NCBI RefSeq assembly: GCF_019649055.1
Contig: NW_026570225.1
Location: 2,728,001 to 2,792,000 of the forward strand
From: Paramacrobiotus metropolitanus
Lineage: Eukaryota > Tardigrada > Eutardigrada > Parachela > Macrobiotidae
Length of the DNA stretch: 64,000 bases
Direction of reading: 5' to 3'
Positions 11,868 to 25,361 of the stretch are shown one piece after another. The first letter of the stretch is position 1. The number at the start of each line of letters is the position of its first letter. Under the pieces are notes generated by a model. The model saw nothing but the letters and a program-made list of their open reading frames with translations, had not been told where the DNA came from and made no database searches. The position numbers and the translations under genes were made by a program.

Positions 11868-14800
11868 ATGGAAGCCTACATCACTGATATCGATGCCATG
11901 CTGGATCAGATGGAGGAACAGGAGAAAGGTAGGGTAATCAGGAAAAAGAGGTGATTTATCATACGTGCATTAGTATCAGAAGCGTGGCCATCGTGGATCG
12001 ATGGGCTGAGGGTAATTTGCACGTGATCGATCCGTAGAAAATTCTCGTGCTTTTTGCTCCACAAGAGCTCGCGCAATGCAAAGGAAAAGCTTTGTATGTA
12101 TTTGTTACAGAATATTTTTTTATGGATGACGATATATTACAAATGCTGTGAAATCTGTTATCATTGCAGAGGACTCTCCAGTGTCTCCTCATCTCTCGGA
12201 TTTCGAGTCAGCAGCCTCCACAGTGCATCCAGTTGAGCGCCCCCATTCCCTCTTCGTGCAACCAGAGTTCTTGTCGTCGTTCCCCGATAGCGGACTGGGT
12301 AGTAGTCAAGAACTAGGTCCAGCGTCCATGGGATCCGACACCACGGAGCTCATTATGATTGGCCTGCATTTGCATTCTCCTAGCGAATCCCTTACCACTG
12401 TGCGGGAGGCGGTGGACGCTCATTTCACACCGTCGACCAGCGCATTTCCTACCTCTTTCATGGATGATTACTCTGATTCCGTTCTGCCGCCTGAAACCCC
12501 ATTGAATATGGAACCGGATGAACAGAAAGACGTGTCCTACACACCGGTCATTTCGTTTGTGCGCGATGATCCTGCGTTGGACTCCGAACAAACACCCCAT
12601 GTTATCCCGACTCCTGTTTCTTTGGTGCAAGGTATCCTATATATTAATAAAATAAGCCTTAGCGAATTCCATTTCTGTCACCCTTTCTTGAGCGAGCCAC
12701 TGAACCAAACTTTGATGTCTATATGTCATTCAACAGCCGCGAGTTTGCAGATTTGCAGAAACCAGTCAGTTTTTTGAAAGTATGTGAAGTTTTAGTGAAA
12801 ATCTTAAAAGAACTTAATATACAAAGTCTACGGGAAAAGTGCAGAACCCACCACTGCAAACCCACCCAAGCCACCACTGTCACGAACAGCACAGGAAAAG
12901 ACATCTACGCTTGATGGAACTTTGGTGTCCGTTAGTTATTGGACTGCCTTTAGTTCATAAGATTTTTATTAAGAGTTAGTTTTTTAAATATGTAGGCTCT
13001 GAAAGTGATGTTTCTTAAAGACTGAACATGCAGAATCTCCTGGAAAGTGGGAGCGACCCAAATTCCAAAGATAAAGTAGTTGCCTTTCGCAACGGGTTGA
13101 TTAGATGTATTATTAACATTTAAAACTGCTTCCAAAGGGCGGTTGACTTTTGTAATATCGTGCTGCTGCCGTGCCAATAAAGTGGAATACTTTACCCTTT
13201 TTTTCAAATCGCAAATAAACATCATTTTGTGAGAGACTGAAAGTCGATTTTGAGAATTTTGGTGTTCGCTGGAAATGATGTGGACTACTCGAGCAAAACA
13301 GCGAGTCCCAGTCCCACCGGGCGTACGCACTAAGATTCGAGTCTAACCGCCGCCCGGAGGGAGAAAGCGGCCCAAGGGAAATCTTTTCACGGCGACCTAA
13401 ATGAGGAGCGCGAGAGCCTCCCGCAGGGGGAGGGAGGGAAGGTTAAAATATTTTTCAGAAAGGATATTTTTCCGCTAAGGAACGTAGACAAAAACGGTTT
13501 TATGAAAACAAAAACCGCATTTTTAGCATTCAAAAATTTAAAATAAACAGAAGAATTAAAAAGCGAAGCTTATCCGCATTCTAATCTATCTTTCCGCCAG
13601 CTATAAAGCAATCCGCCAGATCAGCTCCCATCAAAGGTCAAAACAAAAAAATTAGGGGAATACCCTCCCCGGTGCGCCTGGGTGCGACAAGCTACATTAT
13701 GAACCATCTGTGAGGACGTAAGCGTGAAGCGACAATGCGTTTAATGGGTTGGGGATGTTGTTGGCGTTAAATGGGTTGGGTTGGGCCCGTTGGGGATGGG
13801 TTGGGGTTGGGATTGGGGATGCGACAATACGTTGGGGATGTACTATACAAATGCATAGATTTTTGCCAAACTTGAAACAAATTTTATAAGCACGTAACAG
13901 AAAGCGGAATCATAGGCGGCGCCTATCTGCAGCGGGGGTCGCAAGCAAGACACTGCTGCTTAAGTTGTCGACGTTAATCAATAAAAAATTCACCAAAGAA
14001 CACAACGAAATTTTGAAGTCTTCATCAGGTTTAAATTGTTTGTGTGTAAACAGTTGGAGGAAACTGGAAAGTATTTTTATATTCTAAGTGGTCTAAAGGT
14101 TGACATCGGTGGTCGTACGGTCGCATCACTGGATTGTATTGTCGGGACGCACTAACTAAAATTTAACGAAGCTCCGAATGGTATCTGAACCAGTAGAAGT
14201 ACTGAAATACGGCTACAAAAATTTCAGTAATTATGGAGCTTTTTTTATTTGCAGTTCTTGACAACTGACCGGTATATGCTGCTGATTGATTTGCGAGAAG
14301 CTTAAAAACTTTGTTTTATAATTGCAAACAAAAAGGACATATTCCTGGAAATTTTCAAATTTTTCGGGTCTAATTTAAGGTTAAATCTGAAGTCAGCGGA
14401 ACGCGACAATGTTTTCTCAAAACGGCCTTAAACATTTAATTATTAAACTGTGATACATTCTAAGTTTCTAACTGCTACCAATCTGTCAGTGAACTATGGT
14501 CAAAGGCCCAAAATGAAGAATAATTTACGACATTAGTTATGATAAGCATAATCAAACAGGTATTGGGCAAATACCGTTTGTCTCTGCCAATGAAACTAAT
14601 CAAACTATACTTATTATTATTAATATTCTTATACGCTCCGCTCAATAAAACTAAATTTGCAGTCATGGGTTTGTACTTTGTAGTTTTCCATAAATAACAA
14701 TTTATTGCCGATTTATTCCGCGCAGTTTGCGCGGGGTCTACTAGTGTTAATTAATTTTTTATATGCGATTTCGCCAATAAGTCTGAATATGCTTCTTATT

Positions 14801-17800
14801 ATTTCAAGTGATCGCGTTCAGTCTTGACACTTCTGTTATATATTTTATGGTTAATGATTCGGGAAAATGCATTTCATTATTCATTATGTGTATACTGATT
14901 ATCAACACCTGAAATTAATTTTTGCGTTTGCGGATAAGTGCATACTTTTTAGTTCAGGCCGTAGTTCACTGCTTCTCTCATTAGATTTCTTTTATGGCAA
15001 ATAAACGCTTCTAATTGTCGTGGAATTGTCTTATGTAATCCGTCCGATTGCAGCAGCGTTTTGTCTCGAATAAAGTGGCTTGTATAGCATTTCAGTGGTT
15101 TTTAAATTGTCGGTTATGTAAAATTCGCGGAGTGGTTGAACTGTAGCAGGTGTGCCCTTTCCAGAGGCAGCGGAGAAATCCGAACCGATACTGGTAGACG
15201 AGAGTCAGCCTGTCCACAAGCACCATAGGGATGAGAAGATCCAGCTTCGTTCTGGATCGACTATAGAAGAAGTTTCGTCACGCCCAGCTGTAGGTTTTGA
15301 TAAAAAATCGTGGAATACGACAGAAGATGTGAGCGACAGCGAATTAGATCAGTTTCTCAAGACCTTGGATTCTTCACCGCCTGTGACTCCGCGTGATGAT
15401 TATTCAAACCGCGAAGCGGGTAGCTCTTCTCCCGTTCATTTTGAGGAGCCGAGTTTATTATTGGAGAGTCAGGATGCTGATCCGATCCGTATGTCTCCGC
15501 CCCTAGAACTTGCCCCTCCTGTTCCCATGACTTTGATCGATGTCAGCGAATTTGACGATTTGGAGTTGTCATTGCCGTTTAGCGAGCGTTCTTTATCGGA
15601 AGAGCTGGCCAGGGATTTCATCTCAGTGGAAGGTGAGTGCGTAAATAATCACGGGTTTTATGTTCTGAATGGTTTGATGAGATTGTGTACTTTTTGTGTA
15701 GGTGCTGGATCCATTCCAGTTGTTGAAGCAGCGTCGGCCGGCGACGAAATACTGATTCCGACCATTGAATCATCCATAATATCTTCTGTGACTGAAGACG
15801 ACAGTTCTGTTTCGCCTGCAGAAACGGCTTCATCCAGTATGATGGAAGAATCGATGGTGTCAGCAACGGAGTCACTGGCCAACGATGAAAACGACGCGCC
15901 GCAAAATCCCTCCACGTCGTCCAGTGAGGCACCTGTGATATTTTCAGCAGATAATCTCGGCAAAGTTAAACCAGAATGGGTACCTGACGAATTTGCTCCG
16001 ATATGTATGTTGTGTGGATTGCGGTTTACTTTGGTCAAGAGAAGACATCATTGCCGTGCTTGTGGAAGTGTAAGACAACGACATTGAAACTGTTGAAAGA
16101 ACGTAGGAGTACGGAATGCCGCCAGTGCGAATTAATGAAATACTACTCGACGAAACAGTATGTTAACAGTATTTCTTTCCATTGATTGCGCAATATTTTA
16201 GGTCATATGTGCATCCTGTGGCAACTACCGGGCTAAATTAGAGTACATGGACAACAAGGAAGACCGCATTTGTGCCTTGTGTAATGAGACATTTTTGTTC
16301 AAATCCGGCCAGAACGCCCCGATGGACACCGGTCCTCCCGGCGACGAGCCGACCCCTTCCGTCAGCGTCTCCACATCCGCCCCGTTACCGGTGCCACCCG
16401 GCGTACTTCGTCGCCAGGATCGACCACCCCGGAATAGTCTGGAGCCCAGAAGTGTCGTCTTCTTCGATGGTATCCGCCCGGGTGGGGATTTGAGTGAGCA
16501 CGAAGCACAGGGAAATGCTCGTCGGTTAGCCTTGATGAATGCCAAGCGGCAGCGACGATCACCTGGTGCGCCTGAAGAGGGTATTCAGTTGCTCTGGATT
16601 CCAACTATGGTTATGTATAGATTCATTTGTTAATTATAGCTCCACCCCTACCCAAAGGTAAATCGCCCCCAAAACGGTCCAGCGCTAACCACGTGGTTAG
16701 GTTGTTTATTAACCGGGAGATCCTTCCAGTGATGGAACTAACTTCAGATGGACGTATGTGGCGTTGTTGTTATTAAATAATTGACTATCAGACTGTATGA
16801 AACCATATGAAAACCGTTTTCAAATGACAGATAATGTACTGCATGAACATCCGGACTTGCCAACATTGCTACTGAAATTCACAATGTGTCCATCGGAAAA
16901 TGTCGACTTCTTTGTTAACTCGTGCCTGAAAGTCTCAGTGCAAATTCTGGATTTAAAATGCTGCATGGGCCATGTTGTTTGGTCTTATTCCACGAGTGGA
17001 ATGCGTTTGGTAAGACCACAGACTTTGCTTCTCAACAATATTTCTGACTACAGATACTCTGGGGTGTTTGATTTATGGTTTTATTAGCCATTTTCCACTC
17101 GTAGGTTGGACAAGACGAAATTTGCATTCTGCTCGAAAAGCAAGATATGGACGTATTGCCCCCGCGTGATGTTTTCCTCCACCTTAACGAAATATTTCTG
17201 CATGCAAAACAAGGTAGGTAATTTTGTATTCTTGTACAGCACAACCCGGAAACGCAGCGCACAGACACTTTTTCGAGCAGGCTTGACAGCAAATCGTACC
17301 CTGCAGATTATTAATGGCTACGATTTTTACTTAACTTGAGCGTTGTTTGGATAATTCAGAAAGAAGTTAGTTTTACAGGAAATGTTATCGGAAATCTGGG
17401 ACATAGCATTGTGGGTTTGTCGGGTTACGAAAGTGGCTTCCTCGGCAGTCGTAACAACGCCGGTTTCCTGTTTATCCGACCGAGTTTCCAGTGTCTGGCG
17501 TCCTTAAGGTTACCGGAGCCACCCTATCTCTTTGGCGTCCTCATGACCAAATGGGAAGTTCCGTGGGCCAAGCTGTTTCCTCTCCGACTTATGCTGCGAT
17601 TAGGGGCCCAATACCGATGTAATTACAGCAGAACACTGCTTAATGATTGCTTTTATGTCTGCGTTTCGTTTTTTTAACCAGTAATAACTGATAATAATTT
17701 GTGCTTGATACGTGTAGATTATCCTTGTCCGTTAGTCAGCTTTCGAGATCGAAAAGCGGTTTACGAGGAGATTGGCCATACTGTGATGAATCTGCTGTGT

Positions 17801-19064
17801 GATTTCCGAAATTTTCAATACCATTTGCCTTGCATGGAAGATACCGAGTCCTGCATGGAGAAAGGTTTGATAACAGTACGGTTTCCGCGGCACCGTTACG
17901 ATCAGGTAAAGTATTTTCCTTTCCTGTGTGGGCATTTCTTTTAATGGTTCTTAATTCATGCTAGATTATCAAGGCTTGTCAAACGAGCAATGAACATGTT
18001 TTACCAATTGGTTTGGATTTCTCCAAACGAGCCGACGCGCACCTGGTATGCATACAAAATTTGGAAAATGGACAGTACGAAACGCAGGCTATTAACATTC
18101 AATCAAAGGGACGACAGGGTAAGAATTTTGGTATAATTAGCTTTATTATGAGGAGGATAATAAATGGTTTGTGGTACACTGTTTCTCAACATTGACAGTT
18201 ACCGGAACAAGCTTTATAATTTTTAATGGCTCGCTAAAAAGTATGGACCACACTGAATGCCGGGCTTCGGTCGTGGAAGATGGAATCATGGTGCAGATCA
18301 CATTTCGTGGACTGGATGAGCTGAAAGTTTCACTCAAGGCAATGAAGACTATTGTGTTCAAAGCGCAGTCATCTACACCGGAAGGTTCGACAAACCAAGA
18401 TGCGCTTGTTATTGAATGGACGGATGAACAAAAGTCCTGCAATCTGGGGTACTGTTTCGTGGGAAAGATTTTTGCTGTTTTGTTGTTAGAGAAATGATTA
18501 TTTATTTGTTGCTGTTGTAATGTTTATCCCTTATGTTGACTGGTTTTTGAAATTTGCAAATCTTATGGGTCTGTTTGTTTGCTGATTTAATTTTAAATTA
18601 TGTCGATTTGTGCTTTCAGTGTGCGCAGTCCAATCGATGGGAAGGATTTGTCAGGTGTGGACAGTCGACGTGTTTCATTGAAACATTCAGTGGATTTTTT
18701 GAACGGTACTTTGTGTGTACGCTGTACCGAAGTCTTCTTGACGGATGAGAAGGATTACAGCGTGACGTACCGGGAAGATGTGGATCTGAGTCGACTTGCA
18801 GAGAATTTGGCAATGGTAACATGCTCGATCATCAGAGCACATTTGTATGATTACCGGGACAATGGTTGGACAAAAGTTGGTTTGCGGGTGGTTCTGGGAC
18901 CAGATATTATGGAATATGATATTGGCGCTAAGGAAGAAAGATTTGGACAGGACGCTCTCATGGAATTCGATGAGAAAATTATGCGGTCAGTATTAAGTTA
19001 TTTCTGCTATACCGTTTTGTATAGAACACCGCACGCTTCGTTAAACGTTAAACGTTGGAACTGA
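11868..19064 (+). CDS. ZFYVE9: SARA-like FYVE-domain protein (ZFYVE9/ZFYVE16 family)
   Basis: An early-endosome adaptor; in animals SARA binds PI3P and presents SMADs to TGF-beta receptors. Exons: 11868-11928, 12170-12631, 15150-15632, 15702-16069, 16202-16580, 16640-16753, 16831-17009, 17105-17213, 17379-17618, 17718-17905, 17965-18118, 18199-18448 and 18620-19064 (about 1143 aa). The N-terminal 500 residues are acidic and Ser/Pro-rich. The FYVE finger has [17 protein letters not shown] (intron inside), ICASC and DRICALC, giving four cysteine pairs. A proline-rich linker follows, at the position of the SMAD-binding region. The C-terminal SARA domain shows [63 protein letters not shown] and WTKVGLRV. 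The last 25 codons look like intron read-through after a possible donor near 18986. A further small exon may lie at 12829-12926. Confidence 0.92.
12632..15149 (+). other. Large SARA intron 2 (about 2.5 kb)
   Basis: This intron is some forty times longer than most in the window. Flanking exons join in phase without any extra exon. Three patches stand out. At 12829-12926, a frame beginning after an AG reads as Pro/Thr/Ser-rich protein like the neighbouring SARA exons. At 13300-13440 there is a GC-rich block. At about 13740-13835 there is a G-rich array of TTGGGGATG and GGGTTGGG words on the plus strand. The rest is AT-rich with nothing recognised. Confidence 0.6.
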
Positions 19065-19985
19065 GTACCCATACGCACAAAAGAACTGAGCTTTTTTGGC
19101 ATTTTTTATTATAAAAATTTTTATTTTTTTACAGAAGTACATTTCCGTATCACATATTACGGAGTAGACAGTAGTTATTCTTTCCTTTTTGATTGAGAAA
19201 TCCGTATGAGATCAAGTAATAAACAATTCTGAGCGATATGCAATCAATTATTCCAGGTGCTTACCGTACAGCGATTACGCTTTAGTATGGTAAACAACCT
19301 GTAGTACCAGTACTACTGGTAAATTGGTATCGAGATTCAGAGAGGAAATGCAGTATCTTTCTCGGTACCTTTAGTGACGTGGTTGAGAAGGAAGATGTGT
19401 ATTTTGCCTTTCAATTGGCTGAACGGCAATGATGTCAAGGATTTTTGTTCTTGTTACTTATGTAATACGCGACGTAATAAAGAAATATTTAAGACTGAAA
19501 AAAAAACCTGTAGTACTGTAATTCCATAGACGTACAACCTCATGGAGGCTGCTGATCTGATCTGTATGTGTTTTCGGACCAGGTTGGTAAATGAATGCGC
19601 TCGCTCATGGGGGAGCCGACCGCGCCTGGAAATGGAACTTCTGTTTAGGATATTTCAACACTAAATTGCCTTGCTATTATTGGATTTCCCTCCTGAAGGA
19701 ATAAATCCGACTCAGATGGATTGATTGTTTTTATTCCAAATGTTTATTGACTTTTTCATATCCGCTTTTTTGTTTTTGAATGTTTTAGAGTAATATTTAT
19801 GGTTTGGGTTCAATTTTTTAACAGAGCCAACAGATTTCTGTTGATTTTAGTATATAGTTATCTGTGAAAAATATTGTCAAAATCATGTCGGAGATGTCGA
19901 CTTAGTTATCTGAAAGGAAAAGAAATTATAGCGCACTTTCTACAAAAACAATTAAATCCAAGTTGGATGTGCAGATAGTGTAATT
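19065..19985. other. Convergent intergenic region between SARA and GIPC
   Basis: The 3' ends of both genes face each other here. AATAAA-type words at 19218 and 19475, the latter followed by an A-run about 20 bases on, are candidate polyadenylation signals for SARA. A 7-bp perfect hairpin with a 3-nt loop lies at 19305-19321. No coding exon recognised. Confidence 0.45.
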
Positions 19986-22900
19986 CTACAGCTGCATCTC
20001 GAATTTGGGTTTATCAGCCTTCAGTCGACCAGATTTCGCGTCGCTAATAATTCCCCAAAGATCAAAAACGAAATCGTCGGTAAATCCAAAGACTGCCAGT
20101 TCTGATCCATCTGCAGAACAAACCAAAAGCCTGACAATCGACCGCCACTTTTATAATATTATGAAAGGGTGCTTTATTAAGTACGTTTAGATAGATTGCC
20201 GGGCTTAAATACAAAAACCAAAGCGGCAAAATTATCTGCGCCGAGCTGGTTGGTATTACCGAGTGCAAGAGCGAAATCGTGGGTGTTAGTCTTGCCCTGC
20301 CCAATTTCCCAAATCGTTGTAGCTGTAAATATGAACCCCAATTAACCTTCCAAAACCCATGTAAAATCAGGCGGTCTTGCTGTGAAGTGACATATACTTG
20401 CCTAATTCGATGTCATTAATACCAAGAAAAGATTCCAGTAGTCCATTGATCTTTTCTGTTACTGCCGCAGACACCACGTCCGGCTGTAGAAAACAGGCAA
20501 GTGGTAGTTTTGAATTGCACGATGTTTTATGACTATTATCGTATGATAACGGATAAAAATTTGACGTATTAAAATTCGTAAGCTAACTATAACTCAACTG
20601 CTTTCTGCGACTCCGTTCTTATTTAAGTATGATAACTATCATCATTACTTACTTAAACAGTAAACCATAAGCGCTTTAGATATATCTGTATATACTCAGA
20701 AAGGCACGGTGCAGAAGTCTAGAGCGTACAAAATACATGCAAATCTGTTAATATTTTAAACTTCTGCTTACCGCTTCTTCAACAGTAGCAGGACCTTTTG
20801 CTCTGAGCCTGAGCGTAGCCTTTCCGGTGCCGATGGCTCCGCTGCCCGCTTTCGCGCCCTTCGCGCTGCGTGGTCCGATGGCCGCTGCAGCAGTGCGTCG
20901 GACAAAAATCCCATCGTGAATATAATTTATACCATCCATAGCGATTCCACACAGTTGCACTTGCAACACAGCAACTTTAACTATTAAAAAAACTCTTACC
21001 AAAGCCTGCTTTGAGGGGCTCTATTAAACGCACGGTAAAGGTCGACCCGCGTGGAATATCTTTCAGTTTCCGTGCCACTTCGAAATGCCGACAGCCAACC
21101 AGCGACTGCTGATTGATTTTCTCGATGTGATCGCCGACACTCACCTATATCGATGGTGTGAATGTAGCTACCGTAACATAATGCTAGTGTTTTTTTACGT
21201 ATCCAGTGTTATGTCGTTTAGCAGTGCAATGTTAGTTTTGGTGGAAAGTGCGAAATCAACGCATTGTCGAACTGATTAGATGATCTTTTGGCCCCGGATT
21301 GGGCATCATATTTATGCGTGATATAAGTGCATACGGTCTTCTTGTTGGATACGTACGTGGGAGATCTTGTCCATAAGACTGCCTTCTTTGATGCGCTTAA
21401 TAAACGCATATCCGGCGCCGTTGTCAGTAATGGTCAGACCTAGAGCATCCTCTTCTTTAATAATTTCTATTTCTTTGGCTTGTCCTTTGACATGTGCAAA
21501 TATGAAATCATCCAACCCGATCTGTCCGCCTACAGACACACTTCCACACTGTGCAACACAATCAGTCTGTTTATTATAATCCAGGTGTATATGTAGTAGC
21601 AAGTCATTTGATGATATTGGATATACGAGTATTAACAGTGTCCGTTATTCGAGACAATCGTTTGTAAAAGCCCAGCGTATGTGTTGAACGTTTCATTGTG
21701 CTCTAACTGCTAAAACACTTTATCGACATTGTACGATCATAACTACCAGTAGGACCAGTATTATCATTATTATACTATCAGTATTTTAATTAAGTACGTA
21801 CTGTAATTTGAATCACAGTCGGCACGCAACTTTAATTTAACTTGATTACGATTTAACGAAGGGCCAAAAACTGAAAAAAACTATTATATATATAGAAAAA
21901 AATTACTTAATAAGATTTTTTATGCGGGATATTGATTTGCCCTCTACCAAACACTAAAGTTCAGTTATAGTACATTTTTCATTTTCTGCACAATAAATAT
22001 GATAATTATCATATGCATATTTTCTTGCAGTCTGCAGCTTACCAAGAAGGCGTCCCATGTCCACTTTATGGGTATTCAAAGTACAAAATAAAATCTGAAA
22101 TAGGAACCGCAAGGTCAGCACATAAAAAACTGTTACGAACGCATCCAAAGATTTCAAGTGGCAAACTAGTCAACTTCATTATTGTCTGATATAAGTGTAC
22201 TGTCACTACATAGAAATCATAACAAAATCGTAAAGCATCCAATTTGCAAATTAATATTCGTTCGTGACATAAACAGCAGTCAAATGACCCCAGTATGAGA
22301 AGGCAAAACAGCATTTTATTGAACTATTTTTCGTACATACGTACCATGAAAACTTTAACTTACAAAAAAGAAGCTAGAGTCGTTTAAACATTTAACGCAT
22401 TATTTGTACATGTATGGGTTCTTTTAAGTTCGGCCTAAAGAACTATACCTGTACAGGTATATAGTACACTTTTTTTTATACATACTAATTTATTTTTAAT
22501 TCTATAAGTATACTGGAACGGAATGCAATGCAAAAATTAGTACAACAATACATGTACATTTATTGTACACCGGCCAAATAGCCAATGGGTTCACGGTAAT
22601 TACAAAATTAATGCTTTTGTAAACTAATATAACTTTCATGCTACTTCTGCAGCAATCCAACGATCAGCCCTTCGATCACGAACCTACTGCAGTGCATAAT
22701 CTAAAAATCTTGGGCAACAGTACGGTAAGTACTATTCTTCTAGACGGAGTAATGTGTAAATACTAATTACTCGCTTGTTAAGGCTCTGGAACACGAGCTA
22801 AATTTTATCGATTAGCTCCTTTAATTGTGCCTCCTTTTATGTCACACGTATCGTAATGCAGGATTCTACGTTACCCTATAGGTGATACCAAGTGTGAGAC

Positions 22901-24139
22901 TGAGCACCGATTAGATGTGTTACTCAGCTGTGATGGTCAGCTCATGTGTGACACGGAAACTACTAGTACTGTATTTCCCGTCCAACCATCCAACGTTGGC
23001 GTCGTAAAAAAATGTAATTGACACTCTTTCTCACCAAACTGCTGAATCCCAATTGCATAAATTTTGTCTTTTACACCTAAATGCCACGATTTCTCTTACG
23101 AAATCGATCACTAATGTGTCTGTATACTGTCACAAGTAAATCCTTTAAAGTCGTTGGTCAGTGCCTTTAATCATTTAAAAGTCTTTTGTCTTTTGCAAAA
23201 GCTTTTATCGTTTAAGGTAAATATCGCAAGCATTTTAAAATCTAAAACTTCTAACTGCGTAATATCTTCATTATTGTTATCTTCATCTCTAGTTATCCGT
23301 ATATTTTAACATCCCGGCCCACAACGTAGTGATTGTTAAGCAATGCCACAGACATACATAAGTTTTTTGTGGCCGGTTCAATTAATGCAGGCAGAAATAG
23401 AATCGTAACAAAATTAATAATAATTAAAAATTATTAAAGGGAAGTTCAAAGGGCTCAATTTAATTGTCCGTCAGCACTGGTTGTGGTCAACGTAAAAACC
23501 CACTGCGCGAAAACTACATCTTTGCCAGCCGCACAATGCAGTCACTACTGTAAACGTAGGTAAAACTTAATACAATTGTTAAGTACGTACATATTACAGA
23601 CTCACTTGAGAAGGATCCATATCGTAGCATTCGGCTATTTTCTGATACAGTTCTCTAACAGAGGTAAATCCGGAAATTAATCCCGTTGGACTGCCTTGGG
23701 CTTGTTGACAATGAAAGACTAGTTTGGGTTTGTTAATCCCAGACGCCGCTGCTGCCCCTGCAGTAGCAGTGTTATTATTGTTTGCGGGCGATATAACCGC
23801 AGTCTGCTGCGTCGCCGATGCCGCTGGTTTGGCGCCGTCCACCCCGACAGCAGCATGCACATGGGCCTGCCCATGACCACCACCGGTACCGTGCACGTTG
23901 CGATCGCCGGCCAGCTCCGCGTTGGGCACACCGCCGCTGTTTGTCCGTTGGCGGCTCAGTTGGCCGGGAGAGCCGCGTGTGGCTGACGATGTAGATGACC
24001 GTGAGCCCGTCTCGTCGGCATCCGGTGCGTAGCGATCGCGCGCCAAGGAGTCATGATCGGCGTGATAGCTGCCGATATCCGGGGGAAATGCATCGCTGTC
24101 AGGCGACTTTACTTTCTTTCGAGCAAATAATCCTTTCAT
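19986..24139 (-). CDS. GIPC1: GIPC family PDZ adaptor
   Basis: A cytosolic and endosomal PDZ adaptor that links receptors to myosin VI. Eight exons close in phase: 24139-23606, 22094-22043, 21529-21357, 21144-21000, 20884-20772, 20483-20402, 20322-20260 and 20110-19986 (428 aa). The GIPC homology region 1 shows [20 protein letters not shown] and [18 protein letters not shown]. The PDZ region has [41 protein letters not shown] and GCRHFEVAR. The GH2 region has [25 protein letters not shown] and [11 protein letters not shown]. About 130 N-terminal residues before the first conserved segment are low-complexity (Ser, Gly, Ala, His, Asn), making the protein about 100 residues longer than human GIPC1. 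Intron 1 is 1.5 kb. The intron between the sixth and seventh exons starts with GC, not GT. The paralogue number is not determinable. Confidence 0.94.
20323..20401 (-). other. GC-AG intron of GIPC
   Basis: On the minus strand the exon ends ATCGAATTAG and the intron starts GCAAGT, then ends TTTACAG. Using this GC donor restores phase and the conserved residues on both sides (DIELA then TTIWEIG); the nearest GT breaks the frame. GCAAGT is the best-matching form of the known minor GC-AG donor class. Confidence 0.8.
22095..23605 (-). other. GIPC intron 1 (1.5 kb)
   Basis: The intron joins the long N-terminal exon to a 52-nt exon in phase. It is AT-rich, with several runs of poly-T and poly-A. No exon or element was recognised inside it. 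Confidence 0.6.
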
Positions 24140-25361
24140 TTCGCATCAGTTTCGCGACATATAAACCTTTCAAAATAATCTTCGCATTATCAAATTTTCT
24201 GCCGTTAACGTTTCTGCAAGCAAAACCAAGATCCCTGGTAAAAAATGTGTGTGCTGTATTCGACGTTGTCACGTTCCCTACACTTTGATACACTTCGTAG
24301 TACAAACTACGTACAAAGTACAAGCAAATTAATTTTGTAAATCTCCGTTATAACAATAGCTCTTCAAATTCTGTACTATGAGTCTATGACTCGATTAATT
24401 TATTGACGAGGTTAAGTCGATTCAAGATTAACAGCAAAACACAACGTTTACATGCAGTAATACATAGATAATACATCGTAATTATTATAGATCCGGCTGC
24501 CGTATTTCTACAAGTAGATAGGTACGTAGACAGTAGACTCATGCTGGTACAAAGTCTCTAACAGAAGTCGCAATTTACAAGTACGTTAGAAATCCTCGTA
24601 AAAATTGCTACGATATTTTTCCCCTGACCGTTACGACATAATAAAGACATCAACCATAATTGTAAAGTTTCCAGCACAACAGTATATACCGTTATAAGTT
24701 TATAAATATTCAGGATATTTGCTTACCAGTGAAATATTTTTGATTTCCTTGTGGCCTTAGCCGCTCAGATAATGCATATGCAACAAAACTGACAGAATTT
24801 AATTATAGACCGTCGAAAAACATACGAGGAAAAAAAGGGTCGTCACAAGTTGCAATATCTTGATGAATTACTACGCTGATAATGCTTAATGAGTAATGGA
24901 ATAATGTAAACCACAAACAGAAGAGATCAACGATGACTATACAGTGCACGCTCGCAACAGCGGTGAACCAGACGAGCATGCATCAGTGTCCCTTATCTTT
25001 TTAAAGGGAAACGGAAGTGCCCACAATTAGCCATCGTTTCGTGAAGAATGATACGATAAGACGTTTAGTCGCCAGCTGATAAGCCAAGTACCCCATGTTA
25101 TTCAGCTCTAGAGAGTTCAGGCTAATGGTTGACAATAATTGCAATGTCCTCGGCACTTGAGTTTACCTGTTGGAAATTTTATCGCGCCATGCATGATGCG
25201 TGTAGTGCAGCCAGCTAACATCACACCAACACAGTACTTTGGTTGAGTAAACTGAAAATGGTGCAATGTAGAATGGCACAATCTGCATCGGTGTGTAACA
25301 CGATTATACCGCGAGGAGCTCGCCGCATTTCCTTTTCACTCGACTTTAAACTGCATACCCA
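24140..25361. other. Upstream region of GIPC
   Basis: AT-rich sequence with no recognised coding exon on either strand. It presumably includes the GIPC promoter and, at its right edge, a leader for the candidate small plus-strand gene beginning at 25362. Confidence 0.35.

Noticed and set aside
13300-13440. GC-rich block resembling an RNA gene
   Set aside because: It contains a GATTCGAGTC word like a tRNA B box, but no A box or cloverleaf could be drawn and no rRNA motif fits.
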